DNA from: Notospermus geniculatus
Taxonomy: Eukaryota > Nemertea > Pilidiophora > Heteronemertea > Lineidae
Length of the DNA: 64,000 nucleotides
Direction: 5' to 3'
NCBI GenBank assembly: GCA_002633025.1
Contig: NMRB01000609.1
Location: 46,283-110,282, forward strand
The position numbers and the translations under genes are program-made. The notes beneath the pieces were generated by a model. That model saw only the letters and a list, made by a program, of their open reading frames with translations. It ran no database searches and had not been told where the DNA came from. Below, in pieces: positions 34,801 to 45,250 of this stretch. Every line of letters begins with the position of its first letter. Position 1 is the stretch's first letter.

Positions 34801-36613
34801 TCGGTTTTATTTTGTAGAGAGAGAAGCGCCAGGCGCGGGCAGTTACCGCTGTCAAGAACCTTTCGATTTGTTTCACCAATGGGCCGCAAAGCATTCTGGG
34901 CTAAAGCATGACGAGAAATGCAAAATCAGCGGTTCTTTAATCGACGGTTTGCACGCCCACCGTAGGCTATTGCTGTATTCGAAATGAAACTTTTTTTGAA
35001 TCGAGCCAGATGTCGGAAGGTCAAATATCGGCAAATTTCCCCACAGAATCACCCAAAACACCGTCAGCGTCGAGCGTTTCGAAGAATCCCTTCTTTCGGA
35101 CCTGATAGTACGAAAGATAGGGCAAGTGGTGAAAAATTTACCGATTGTGTGCAGCGGTTTCATGCGAACTGCGTCCCAATCGCAAAAAATATAGAATCTT
35201 AACGAAATCAATATGAGCACCGCAGAAATCAGAGATTTATCGTGAACCTAGAACGACATGGTGGGCCGTATTCAAAAAAGGTGATCATCGCGCGATTAAG
35301 ACTTAGACGCGCGTAACTTCACTAAATGCACACATTTATACCATGCATTTGACGAAGTCACACCGTCTTAGTCTTATAGCGCGTTCGGAAAGCTTCCCCG
35401 AGGTAGACTCGGGACCCAGTCGTTGTGTCGCTCCGGCCGCCGCACTACACTCCACAAACGACTGGGAAAGCAGGCTGCAAAATCAGCGGCTAGCGCACCG
35501 ACAACAACAACGGATGTGAATGAGTTCAGCCAATCAGAAACTGCGTCTTCAACGGCCGTCGTCTGCTCTTTGCAAGATGTCAAATCAGCTGATTATATCG
35601 CAACTTTCTTCGAGATCAAGGACGGTATCCTGGTGCCTAATTCGATGCTGTGTGCGATAAGCAGTACTTACGAATAAAAAAGTATCCTGCTAGCCTAGCC
35701 TAGTGACTTTGAAAAGTTTCTAGACGGGCGAGAGGCTTTGGTAAATTTCATCAATAACAATCAATCAAAAGTGTGCCAGGTTTCCCCTAGTAGATTGCTT
35801 TCGGGCAATTTCATTGGTCGAGATGGTCGTTGTGGTCGTCGGTACGCTAGCCGCTGATTTTGCAGCCTGCTTTCCCAGTCGTTTGTGGAGTGAGGTGCGG
35901 CGGCCGGAGCGACACAACGACTGGGTCCCGAGTCTACCCCGAGGAGGCTCGGGGAAGCAAGCGGGAGAGCGTTCGGAAAGGTATTTGGCAGACTGCCAAG
36001 GCTTCCCCGAGCCTGGCCGAAGTGAGCGACCCGGCGAGTCGCTCACCTGGGGAAACTCCCGGCATGCATGTCGTTTTCTTTCCAGGCCGGCGTGCTGATT
36101 GGCTGTACGTGGAATATTTCACGACTGCAACCCACAGTAGTACCTTTCCCCGACGAAGCGCAAATATCGTTCGGAAATTCGCCTTCTGGGCATGCTCACA
36201 TTCCCCGAAGCTCGGGGAAGAAACTTCCTCGGGGAAGCTTTCCGAACACGGCCTTAAACAGCCTTTTTGAATACGGCCCTGCATATGTCAGGTAAGATCT
36301 GTCTGTTAGCAAGTTTAAATTATTTACAATCTGCTTTGGGCAAAAAGAGGAAAAAAAGTAAAAATGGTAAATACAAGTTTTCTGGCATGAAAACTTGCTC
36401 GAATAGAAAACAAACAAAACCGCGCTGGGTCTGACAGGACCGAGATGAAAATGATGACGGTGGTGGTGTCGGCGGCTGCGGCGGCGATGACGACAACGAC
36501 AACGACGACGACGACAAGAACGATGATGATGACAACTGTATGTTACATACCAAAACTGGTCGGTACTAAGACCGCAAAAAGTACGAACACACACCACATG
36601 ATGCTTGCTGTTT
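31859..36613 (-). CDS. Secreted PAN/Apple-domain protein gene (four exons seen, 3' end not found)
   Basis: Read on the minus strand. Exon 36551-36613 has ATG at 36599 and encodes a 16-residue hydrophobic signal peptide (MWCVFVLFAVLVPTSF) ending in phase 1 at a GTATGT donor. Exon 34378-34581 and exon 31859-32062 are each exactly 204 nt, phase 1 at both ends, and each encodes one PAN/Apple-type domain: AVTW start, C-x3-C pair (DACKQVC; DCQTAC), a third Cys before A/DSI(D/E)W, then CY, and a D/NxxxRY end. Between them, 32818-32835 is an 18-nt microexon with good splice sites that keeps frame and would add a short Gly/Asp/Ser linker. All introns are phase 1, as expected for shuffled extracellular modules. 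The stop-bearing exon is not identified and may lie beyond 31859. Exon joining is my inference from phase and splice sites. Confidence 0.75.
32818..32835 (-). CDS. 18-nt microexon between the two PAN exons
   Basis: Minus strand: polypyrimidine tract and CAG acceptor, 18 bases, then a GTAAGTA donor. The length is a multiple of three and it fits phase 1 on both sides, giving V-G-R-D-G-S as a linker with no stop. Confidence 0.55.
32925..33186. repeat. AT-rich MITE in a PAN gene intron
   Basis: Ends AAGGGAGTAAGAAATAAAA and its reverse complement. The arms extend about 50 bp with mismatches. Confidence 0.8.
33187..34377. other. PAN gene intron, no other feature
   Basis: Lies between the microexon and the first PAN exon. 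No further exon was recognised on either strand. Confidence 0.4.
35263..36279. repeat. ~1-kb nested fold-back element in a PAN gene intron
   Basis: Outermost ends GGGCCGTATTCAAAAA and its reverse complement. Next inside, TTCGGAAAGCTTCCCCGAGG pairs across the element. An inner inverted pair of about 110 bp lies at 35405-35520 and 35830-35935 (CCCAGTCGTTTGTGGAGTG type). This looks like successive insertions or arm growth. The ORFs across it are inverted-repeat by-products. Confidence 0.8.
36445..36537 (+). repeat. GAC/GAT/GGC trinucleotide-rich microsatellite
   Basis: Runs of GGCGGC, GACAAC, GACGAC and GATGAT triplets, immediately downstream (minus strand) of the PAN signal-peptide exon. Confidence 0.8.
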
Positions 36614-37936
36614 CTGCAAAAGAAAAATAAATAAAATAAAAAAAATAAAACAAACGAGAATAAATAGAACGAGTCTGGGTTAAGAAATCGGCGATTCTGA
36701 GAACATGTTTCGGCTTTCAGTATTGAAGTCAGTGCTAGCTATGAACGATTCATCATCATCACCCGCACGTATCGAACTACATGCAATAATGTAAGAGAGA
36801 CTCAAAAACCCCGTGAAAACTGCAGATGGATAGGACCATGTCCACAGGCCATTTTGAAGCTGCAAGATACTCACCCCAATGTTCAGATCTGAACAGAAAA
36901 CTGGAAATTTTATCCAAGATTTGCTGTTATAAAGGATACAAATGTGACGTCACAAACAGAGAAAGAAGATAGCCAATCGTTGAACAAGAATCAGAATAAT
37001 CCTCGTCCGACGAATGCTCTGCGTTCTCTGACGGCAGTAGCACATACTTTACTTTCATTTCTCTAAGACCAGTACATTATATCCTTGTGCGCCTCCCCCG
37101 CTTGAATATGAATGAGGACAAGGACCTACTTTTAGTCCATCCAAGTTGATTGGCTCACACTCTCCACTGACCTGCTGTTGGAAGTTGATTGACGTTCTAT
37201 GACAATGTGTGGTTGGCGAGGACCGCACATCTGGCACTGGCCTTAGAGAAATGAATGTAAAGTATGCATATGTTATGTTGAAGTCAGAGTTAGATCATCT
37301 CTGTGATTTTCAGCCTGTGTGGGTAACCGCATCTTTATGAATTTTATGTCCACTATTCCCAGTTTTGCCGATATGAATTTGTCCCTCCCGTTTTAAAGAT
37401 AACGTATCATGGGTATTTTCGCGGGCCTCGAAAATCGTTGTTTATTTACGTTTTGTTTGTTTGTGTCCAGTCTTTCTTTGTCTGATGAGAAATTTGTTGG
37501 TGGCATGCCCCTCTAGAAATTCGTTTGACACCAAAAGTATTCAATTTGGTGGGTTGGCATGTCCTAAACGTCCAAAATAACATAATGTAAACATCCATGT
37601 TTACAAACATTGAATGTAAACAATCAAGTCACGATACATTATCTTTAAGTAGCGCATGCCAGTGAGATGACCAGACTAATGTCACACGCGTGAACTCGCT
37701 GTTAGCCAAGTAAAATATACGTTCTTAAAATTGGCAGGGGGCACTTTTTTATTATGTATTTCGGCCTGGGGATAAACAGTGCAGGCCCTTTCAAATATTG
37801 TCATCCAGATGACTGATTGTGGCTTTCAGAGAGGAACTTTTCGGATGAACCAACTACAGTTGAACTTCGAGATTCCATATACAGGGTGGCCCAAAAAAAG
37901 CGCAACATGGGGAGCCCAATTTTGGTCCGGAGACCA
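36614..37936. other. 5' side of the PAN gene, nothing firm
   Basis: Presumably contains the promoter and any further 5' UTR exon. A short acceptor/donor-bounded stretch at 36875-36888 on the minus strand could be a 5' UTR exon, but it is too short to support. Confidence 0.35.
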
Positions 37937-38192
37937 GGGGTGGCCGCATAGAAACTCCGCTAGTGCTTCGACAGCCTATCGGTGTTAAAATGCATGGAAA
38001 AATGTATACACTATCGGCAGATGGGCTCCGCTAGCACTAGCGGAGCCTCTACGCGGTCACTCCAGGGGTGGCCGCATAGAAACTCCGCTAGCGCTAGCGG
38101 AGCCCATCTGCCGATAGTGCTATACATTTTTCCATGCATTTTAACACCGATAGGCGGTCGAAGCACTGGCGGAGTTTCTATGCGGCCACCCC
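37937..38192. repeat. Inverted dimer of a GGGGTGGCCGCATAG MITE
   Basis: Two monomers, 37937-38063 and 38065-38192, in opposite orientation and almost abutting. Each has its own GGGGTGGCCGCATAGAAACT inverted ends, so four copies of the end occur. The centre contains GCATGGAAAAATGTAT. Confidence 0.9.
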
Positions 38193-38487
38193 AGGTTGTA
38201 TGATATCCATTTTAAACCCAGTAATACCCTGATAACAAGTAGGTCAGGGTAGGATTCGTCATAAATAGGCCTGGGCCTTCCAAGAGACCGAGTGTCATTT
38301 TCAAACTTTTACCAAGCCTATTTTGGATGATGCAATGAATGACAACTGCTCTGTTAAGCGGCCGATGTGATACACGATCAATATTATTGTACAATATGAG
38401 GATCACAATGGGCAAATGGCAAATTCAACGTGATTAGGACTTTGCCTTTTCATGAAAGAACACAAAGTTACAAACCTATTTTTAACG

Positions 38488-38904
38488 CTGACGTGAACGA
38501 AAAAAAAATCATCCATGCGACGAGCAAGAGAATTGCAAACGCCCTGCAAACACCTCAAACGAAAGCGCAGAACATGATAGACCCCACGATGCCAGGAGGG
38601 CGCCAACTAATTTGCCTTCAGGCAACAGAGTTGCAGTCCCCCAACAAGTTCTGTGGCCAAATGGGGAAGACGATGAAACAAAGATAACAAGGCGTGGGTT
38701 CGATTCCCAGCCGGGTCAAAATTTGTTCTTTCAAAAAAGTGTTCAGCAGGAGCTCACCAGGGATGTTGACACCCTGACAGCTCGAAGACAAATAAGGTGG
38801 CGCCCTCCTGGCCTCGCGGGGGTCTATCACGTTCTGAGCCTTAGTTTGAGGTGTTTGCAATTCTCTTGCTCGTCGCATGGGGGCTTTTTGTTCGTTCACG
38901 TCAG
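38488..38904. repeat. Long-TIR element enclosing a tRNA-like internal promoter
   Basis: Inverted ends of about 120 bp beginning CTGACGTGAACGAA, with GACGAGCAAGAGAATTGCAA further in. The unique centre has TGGCCAAATGG (38654-38664), like an A box, and GGTTCGATTCC (38697-38707), a perfect B box, with a T-stem-like CCCA partner. The acceptor stem is not paired, so this is not a tRNA gene. Confidence 0.8.
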
Positions 38905-39019
38905 TTTTAATTTAAAATGGCACAGGAAATTTCGGTTAGGTGCATTGTACCCCAGACAACTTCAAATTAAAAACTGCTGTGGTGTGTATGTGGTGATTTT
39001 TCTTTCACTTGTCCGTTGA

Positions 39020-39475
39020 CAGCAAATCCTTTTGATCCGTGGGAAATGATTGTTTTGTCGGGATCTGTGTCCACGCAATACTGTTTTTCAAATTCCAGGT
39101 TTTGCAAATCACGCAATACGGAGCATACTGTTGTCTGACAATTACACCTTTTTGTTCGTCAAGTAATGGTTTTAAATTTACAGCAACCTGTTGAATAAAC
39201 GTTCACAACAAACCAGACATGCCAGATGGCGGCTGGGTTCACTAAGAGACAAATCACCGAAAGTACTGCATTGTTCTGGGAGCATCTGTGCCTATACAAT
39301 ATTGAGAATCAGTATGTAATTCTACCTTATTCAAATCACGCAATATTGCGCAGTTTGTTGGCTGAATAACACCAGGTCGTTGACAGGATAATCTGACTTC
39401 TTTTACATCAAGCTTGCTTTTTGATTTATCGGTATTGATTAGAAGGAACTTCGGATGAAAGGACATTCCTTTCAT
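39020..39475 (-). other. Duplicated coding-like remnant of unknown family
   Basis: On the minus strand, 39254-39475 is open and reads ..GVIQPTNCAILRDLNKVE..QYCIGTD. A diverged copy at about 39050-39180 reads NCQTTVCSVLRDLQNLE and QYCVDTD, with a frameshift and stop upstream. Conservation at protein level (LRDL, QYC-TD) suggests former coding sequence duplicated in tandem. Not recognised; it could be part of a mobile element or an exon pair of an unknown gene. Confidence 0.4.
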
Positions 39476-40088
39476 GTCTGAATTTTTTTTCTGGCATGAG
39501 AGGCTACCAGGCCCCAGCCGCGGGAGTACAGTCGGTGCACTTTAAATTCACCATTCTGCCAAATTTCCGGCGGATAGAAGTTATGTAGCTCCTGAAAGTG
39601 GAGGTAACAATGTTCGCGCACTGCGCATGCGCATTTGCCACTTTTGTTTTACTATTTAATTTGGAAAGCCAGCGTGTTAGGAAACAAACACAAAATACTT
39701 GGTCTATAAATGATGGCCCAGACTGGTAAGTGTATGAGAAAAGAAACAAATTAAAACATAAAGGCAATACGCCATCTATTAGCAGATCACGGAGTTAATA
39801 TCCCGTCTTACTTCACATGTCAGTTCATGTCTAGGCCTACTGTTTATCTTTCTTGGCACAGGAATTATGATTCCTTTTACATGTTGTCTCTTTGCAGATT
39901 TCAAATAACAAAACTATGAACAAACAACAACTGAATGTACCACACAGGAAATCCAAGGTACAGAAAAGCACAAAATTGACACACAAAATGATAATAAACA
40001 AGAAGTCAATCTCCTTGGAATATGATGAAAACCAGGAATGGTTTTCCTGGTTACCACACAGGAAAGCTTCGAATAAAGCCATTCAGGT

Positions 40089-42563
40089 TCATGTTATAGA
40101 AAAGCTGGGTTCTACTACATTTCCTGATTCAAGAACACGCTCGGTGACTCCACCACTGTTGCAGTATTTCGGTAACAGAATACTATGTATTACTTTAGAT
40201 CCACACCGCAATGTTTCTGTCAGAGTGTCACCTTTTTTGTTACGGAAAACAAACGGAAAGAATGGGAACAATAAGGAACAGGGGACCGTCTGTCTTGGTG
40301 AGAGAATGCCTCTCTCATTCTTGTGATCGTACGTAGTGGATTTGCACACTTCCACATCTCCAATTGCAACTCTAAGATAGTACTCCATATTACAAGGTCC
40401 CGGATAGGTCCACCCCTCGAACGGCATCTGCCGCAGGGGAAAAACGCCCTTCTTTAAGAAGTAGCCATCTCTGTACTCTGCATTACGATCCCATATATGA
40501 GTTTCATTGCTTGAAAAGAAAAAAATATCAATGAACGGCCAGCGCCAGCTTTCGAAGTCAGGGATTGGTTTAGAACTACTGAGGTAAAATTTCCATTGCG
40601 ACAATCCCTGTGTTGACCAAGTGCCATATTTCTTTCCGGCCGCCTCCATGGCCTTTAGAAGCAGATCTCGCTGCCGAGCGTCCACCATGACGTCGATGTC
40701 ATCGTCCCATGGAATCAGGCCGTGATGTCTGAAAATAAATCAAAAGCAGGACTTTTGGTCGGGTTAGTTCTCTTTCCATCGTGGTCTTTACACACAGAAA
40801 AAAAAATCAACTCGAGTGGAGACTCAAAGTCTCACTTTAGGGACAAAATGGTTCGAAATATTTTTTGACTGACAGTCTCGATCTGAGAGAAAATATTTTA
40901 GGCCGAGATGTCATTGTCGCGCGCCGAAATATTTTCTGTTTCATTTTGAGTCAAAAAGTGTTTCGAACCATTTTGTCCCTAAAGTGAGACTCTGAGTCTC
41001 CACTCGAGTTGATTTTTTTCCTGTGCATGTAGGCCTATCAACAAACCTGATCAACCCTGCATGACTCCACAACGAATCAGTGTAAAAGCCACAAGAAATG
41101 CTGGTAAACTACAGTGGCCCATAGAGCTCATTGATGAAAAATATTTGCATTTGAATTTTTTCCCGAGGTTTGATCATTTTTCTTGGGGGTTTGTAAAATC
41201 GTTAGAAGTTCTCACCGCGGTGAAAACGTTTCCACCTCGGTGAAAATCATTTCCACCGCGGTGAAACCATTTTCACCGTGGTGGGAATGTTTTCACCGCG
41301 GTGGAAACATTCTCACCGTGGTGGAATTGATTTTCACCGAGGTGGAAACGTTTTCACCGCGGTGGAAACATTCTCACCACACTGAAAAAGGTTTTCACCG
41401 CGGTGGGAATGTTTTCACCGAGGTGGAAACGTTTTCACCGCGGTGAGAACTTCTAAAGATTTTACAACCCGCAAGAAAAATAATCAAACCTCGGAAAAAA
41501 TGCAAATGCAAAATTTTTTCATCAATGAGCTCTATGGGCCACCATAATAAACACTTCACGGATTATTATCAAAAGAATATTGAGGTGTTTTAAGTGGTAT
41601 TATATAAACTACACACGCCCCACCCGGTCGGAAGGGGTAAAGGAATGGTTTCCAGCATTGGGCATTAAAGGCCTACTTGTTAAGCCTGTCGCACACCGGA
41701 GCTATCTGCTGAGCAAAAAGTAGGTCGAGACCGTTTGCTCAGCAGACAGCTCCAGTGTGCACGTATTTTTCGGTGAGGCAGAAATCTCACCAAAAACACG
41801 CGCACACCACGCGAGCTATCTGCTGAGCAAACGGTCTCGAATGACTTTTGCTCAGCAGATAGCTCCGGTGTGCGGGCTCGTCTCCTGATTATTTTTTGCA
41901 CTGAATCGCGATCTGTACTTACCTATATGCACCTAGTAATGTACCACTGTACAACATATAAGTTATGTTGTACTTTTTTGCCATTTTATGGAAATCTTGT
42001 AGCAAATTCGACATTTGCATCCTCTCCTCAGCAGTTGTCCTGACCTGAAACAATCCCGGCGGGCTCATCTTGCTTGGGTAACTTGTACTAATAAATGGGA
42101 CGCTGAACGAACGGTTCCCATACCAGCGTTCGATAGACGCCGAATAGGACGGTGCTCCTGTTGCATCTGGCTCTGTTTCTTTCATAGTTGCTGAACCTGG
42201 CATCATCTTACTTCCAGTAATTTTGGATACAGCTGTTGCTGTAATAGTATTTTTGGCCCTTTCCCACTTTTCTTCCCTTCTCTTGCTTGTAGCATCTGGT
42301 TGCTCCCGTGAGAAGGCTACTATCGAATGTTTGAAATCGAAGCGGTACATGTACATGTAGAAGGCAATAATTATAAGGTTTCCGAAAATGGCGGCCACAA
42401 CGATAGCCGCATAGGTTCGGTATCGGTACGATCGTAGCTTCTCCAGGGCACTGTTGGAAGACTCCATCCTCGAATCATTCAAAGAAGGCGAAGAGAAAAT
42501 CCATCGCTGATTGAGCTCGTCAGTAACGCTGAATCGGTTAATGTCGTCCTGGGTACACCTCAT
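40089..42563 (-). CDS. LicD/fukutin-like type II membrane protein
   Basis: Two exons on the minus strand: 42563-41923 and 40728-40089, spliced inside an Arg codon at a GTAAGT donor and TTTTCAG acceptor, give 426 residues. There is a single membrane anchor at about 51-72 after a cytoplasmic N-terminus, then a Ser/Thr-rich stem, then the LicD nucleotidyltransferase-like domain from about 185. The splice rebuilds the family signature: SGTLLGAYR, then HHGLIPWDDDIDV (Asp222-224 and Asp226 as metal/catalytic residues). The family covers LicD phosphocholine transferases and the fukutin/FKRP glycan-modifying enzymes, so a Golgi sugar- or phosphodiester-transfer role is likely; the substrate is unknown. 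Met33 has a better start context (A at -3, G at +4) than Met1 and would give 394 residues. The intron carries two MITEs. Confidence 0.88.
40793..41025. repeat. MITE in the LicD-like gene intron
   Basis: Inverted ends of about 60 bp: CACAGAAAAAAAAATCAACT outermost, then GTCTCACTTTAGGGACAAAA. 233 bp. Confidence 0.9.
41114..41542. repeat. Long-TIR element with a palindromic CACCGCGGTG minisatellite
   Basis: Inverted ends (GTGGCCCATAGAGCTCAT, about 95 bp) enclose 41207-41453, about a dozen ~20-bp units TTTTCACCGCGGTGGAAACG, each with a CACCGCGGTG dyad and small variants. It lies in the LicD-like gene intron. Any ORF through it is a by-product. Confidence 0.9.
41683..41878. repeat. Inverted dimer of a GCACACCGGAGCTATCTGC element
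   Basis: Four copies of the end GAGCTATCTGCTGAGCAAA, in two inverted monomers (about 41690-41763 and 41803-41875), with a small GGTGAG/CTCACC hairpin between. Next to the LicD donor site. Confidence 0.8.
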
Positions 42564-43148
42564 TATTACGCTGGGTATTCTGGGTAATCCTTTTTGTTGC
42601 CCAGGACGATCCTGGGTATAAATAAGTTACCTTAACATTACCCAGTTTGAAATCCGCGCCATTTTCCACCTGAGCTCGAGGAACGGTACTATCTTATTCT
42701 AGCCGGCCACGAATTTATACAGGTGCATTTTGACGTGGTGATTGTCAGCAGCTGTGAGAATGGCAACTCGCGTTAAAGACTGTGATTTACAGGCGTATTT
42801 GCAATCTATTCCATCCTATGGGGACGGACTTTCATTTTAAAAGGAAGAGAGCTGAAGAAATATCTGGTACGCAGTGCGAGATTAAAAGTCGCAGTGCGAC
42901 TTTAAAAAGTCGCAGTGCGAGATTTAAAAAAAATAATACATGTCCCGTAACGGGCGCCGTATAATGGTCTTTATCTGCGACTTGGTAATCAAAGTTTGGT
43001 TGCAGTTTTGTGGATCTGTAAAATGAAGAAAACATTGTCCAGTTGAAATTTTCCGTAAGCTTTCTGTATTATCGGCTTTTTCTGAATTTTGTGAGCTGAA
43101 TACATGCTGAAAACCGTTAAATCAGATTCATTTGCTCATTTTTCATAA
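42564..43148. other. Divergent intergenic region, LicD-like (-) and FN2-D (+)
   Basis: Contains a short CCCAGGACGATCCTGGG dyad at about 42600-42616 and a TATA-like TTATTTATA on the minus strand about 60 bp upstream of the first LicD ATG. Around 42870-42925, CGCAGTGCGA phrases repeat. Confidence 0.35.
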
Positions 43149-43384
43149 GACAGGTGTAACATAATCTCTATGGATTCTGCATCTTCATTAGGCCTACTTT
43201 CCTGAGTTGTGTTTCGATCATTTGTAATAAAGAGGATTTTTAGTCTTAGTGTGAAATGAATTTATTGGATTCAAGTGAACATAATCATCCTCCGTTATAT
43301 CAAGATTTCCAGCAGTCTTTCTCGGAGGAACAAACAGAACACATCTCTCTGATTTCTTACTGAGTAATTCTTGTCTACCCTCAG
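43149..43384 (+). promoter_or_regulatory. Promoter/5' exon module of FN2 gene D, with a 35-codon upstream ORF
   Basis: Begins GACAGGTGTAACATAATCTC and continues with AGAGGATTTTTAGTCTTAG. Upstream ORF 43256-43363 starts MNLLDSSE and ends ..EEQTEHISLISY. The exon ends CCTCAG at a GTAAGT donor (43385). The upstream ORF matches that of gene F in its start and its C-terminal half. Confidence 0.75.
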
Positions 43385-43682
43385 GTAAGTTAAGTTTATT
43401 CTATTTCCTTCAATTTGTGGTTCCTCATGAAGGATAGGTACATTGTATTTCTTTTGGTTGAAACGTATATGTAGTTCGATTTACTGTAGGTCAGCTGGTG
43501 GCAAAAACATCTGTCATGTGTATTTTCTATGGTCAGACCACAGATGTGTAACAGTATTCCACATCTTGGAAGTGATTTTGAAATAGATGATCCTCCAAAT
43601 GTATCGTCAAATGTGATAAATTTCTTATTGGAGCAAGAGTAGAAGGCCTAAGTAACATAAAAACGTTTATTCTACCTCCAGA

Positions 43683-44583
43683 ATGCGGGCCCTGTCCATT
43701 GCAGTACCGGTAATGTTAGCAATTGCATCAGCAGTGCCAAGTTCGGCCCGCGATAAAAGTATGCATTCCTTCATTCTTTCATTTACGTTTTCGTTTTCAA
43801 CAAACTTTGGAGATACGACTGCAGGCACATTATTATTTTTCAAATCTTGTTTGTCATGTTTATTTGAGCAGATTTCTTGTGCTTTTCAACTTAAACTGTG
43901 ACAAAATATGATGAAATGTTATCCGTTGTCTCCCGTTTATTTGTCCTAAAGCCTGCCGCACACGAGTGCAATTCTTTTTGTCTCAGCATCCTGTCACCGC
44001 ACACGGTGCGTCAGCCGCTGTAAATGCGGCGTGACGTAATTCCGTTATGTTTGCAAAATTCATTCAGTCCCAAGGAACGTCACGTGTGGCCACCAGGTGG
44101 CCATCTTGAAAAATAGAATTTTTGACATCTGTGACCTAGACAGGAAAGCAGTTTGTTCACAAATACCACGTGTATTCAGAAATTGTACTCCTTCTGGGTG
44201 CTATCACCTGAGTTTATGTCATTGACTGATAATACTGATCAGATCATCAAAATACTTCTTGGTGTGTTCAGCTTTATCTTATCTGTGCTGATCCTTCAAC
44301 ATTCACCATGAGAGTCACAGTTTCACGGAGACTTATCACAGAGGTGAGCACAATGGCCCTGGTTATTCACCTTGTCCTTTAAATTGCAGATGAAGTGCCG
44401 ATGAAGGACGGTGTGCAATGCCATTTTCCATTCACCTACAAAGGCAAAGACTACAAATCTTGCACTACTGACGGTGCACCCGACGGGGCACCCTGGTGTT
44501 ATACAAACGTATGCAGTGGCAGGAAGTGGGCACGCTGTAAGCAGGAGAAAAAGAAGAAATGTACAACTGAAAACGGTCCTTAA
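43683..44583 (+). CDS. FN2 gene D: secreted single-FN2-domain mini-protein
   Basis: Exons 43683-43758 and 44390-44583, phase 1, encode about 89 residues. Exon 1 again starts one base after CCAG and gives signal peptide MRALSIAVPVMLAIASAVPS plus a short Ser/Arg/Asp/Lys stretch. The domain reads CHFPFTYKG..YKSC..PWCYTNVC..RKWARC and has a basic Lys-rich tail with one more Cys (six in all). The WC-to-last-Cys spacing is 12 residues with an extra Cys inside, unlike A and B. AATAAA follows at about 44649. It is the most diverged full copy and the only one with a strongly basic C-terminus. Confidence 0.85.
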
Positions 44584-45250
44584 TTGAAGATGTCCAACTT
44601 GATGTCATACCGTTCCTGATGTACCTTAACTCTTAGAGATAGTCAGAATAAAAAAGTCCTGTTTTCTCAGCGCAGAAATTCCTCTATTCCTTCAATTTAT
44701 TTTTAATCAGAATCTGTCTTCTCAGTGGGCTTCGCCAGGAATTAACGCTGAATGATAGTGGGCGAACTTCAGATGTGAGACCAGCAGGCGGCCACCTTGA
44801 AATATCCTGTGGCCAATACTGTCTGCACAGGAACATTGTCAGAGAGAACGTTTCTATAGTCACAAATACATGTATGTGCCTAGATACCCTCGATGAGAAC
44901 TCCAATTTTTTGTTTGATCGGACTTCAAATGTGGCCACTAAGTGGCCAACTTGAAAAAATGTAGGCCTACTTTGTCCCATATTGGACAATACATCGGTGA
45001 TATACCGGTATCGGCGACATCGTCGTCCGTATGGTTTTTGTGATGAAAACCGGTATTAAACCATGTAAACATAAAACCTGGTTTATCTCTTCTTTGTTAC
45101 AATTTCCTCTCGTCTCGTCAGGAGTGGAGAAGGGGGTGTTACAGGAACACTTGCCATCTGTCATGTCTGTGTGTGGTTTGTTGGTCTTCTCTTGACGTTA
45201 ATAGTTGGCCGCACAGATTTCTTGCCTTGATATGCCTGATGCCGAGGACC
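44584..45250 (+). other. 3' flank of FN2-D and start of a duplicated segment
   Basis: Includes the AATAAA of gene D. From about 45060 it is homologous to about 50620-50785 downstream of gene F (TTGCCTTGATATGC, AGGAACACTT blocks). Confidence 0.5.

Noticed and set aside
35374-36284. Several overlapping ORFs over 60 codons on both strands
   Set aside because: They mirror each other across inverted repeats of the fold-back element, so they are by-products.
36875-36888. 14-nt exon upstream of the PAN signal-peptide exon
   Set aside because: Splice sites are plausible, but such a short non-coding exon cannot be supported without transcripts.
41183-41446. 87-codon ORF of regular 7-residue repeats
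   Set aside because: It is the CACCGCGGTG minisatellite read in one frame.
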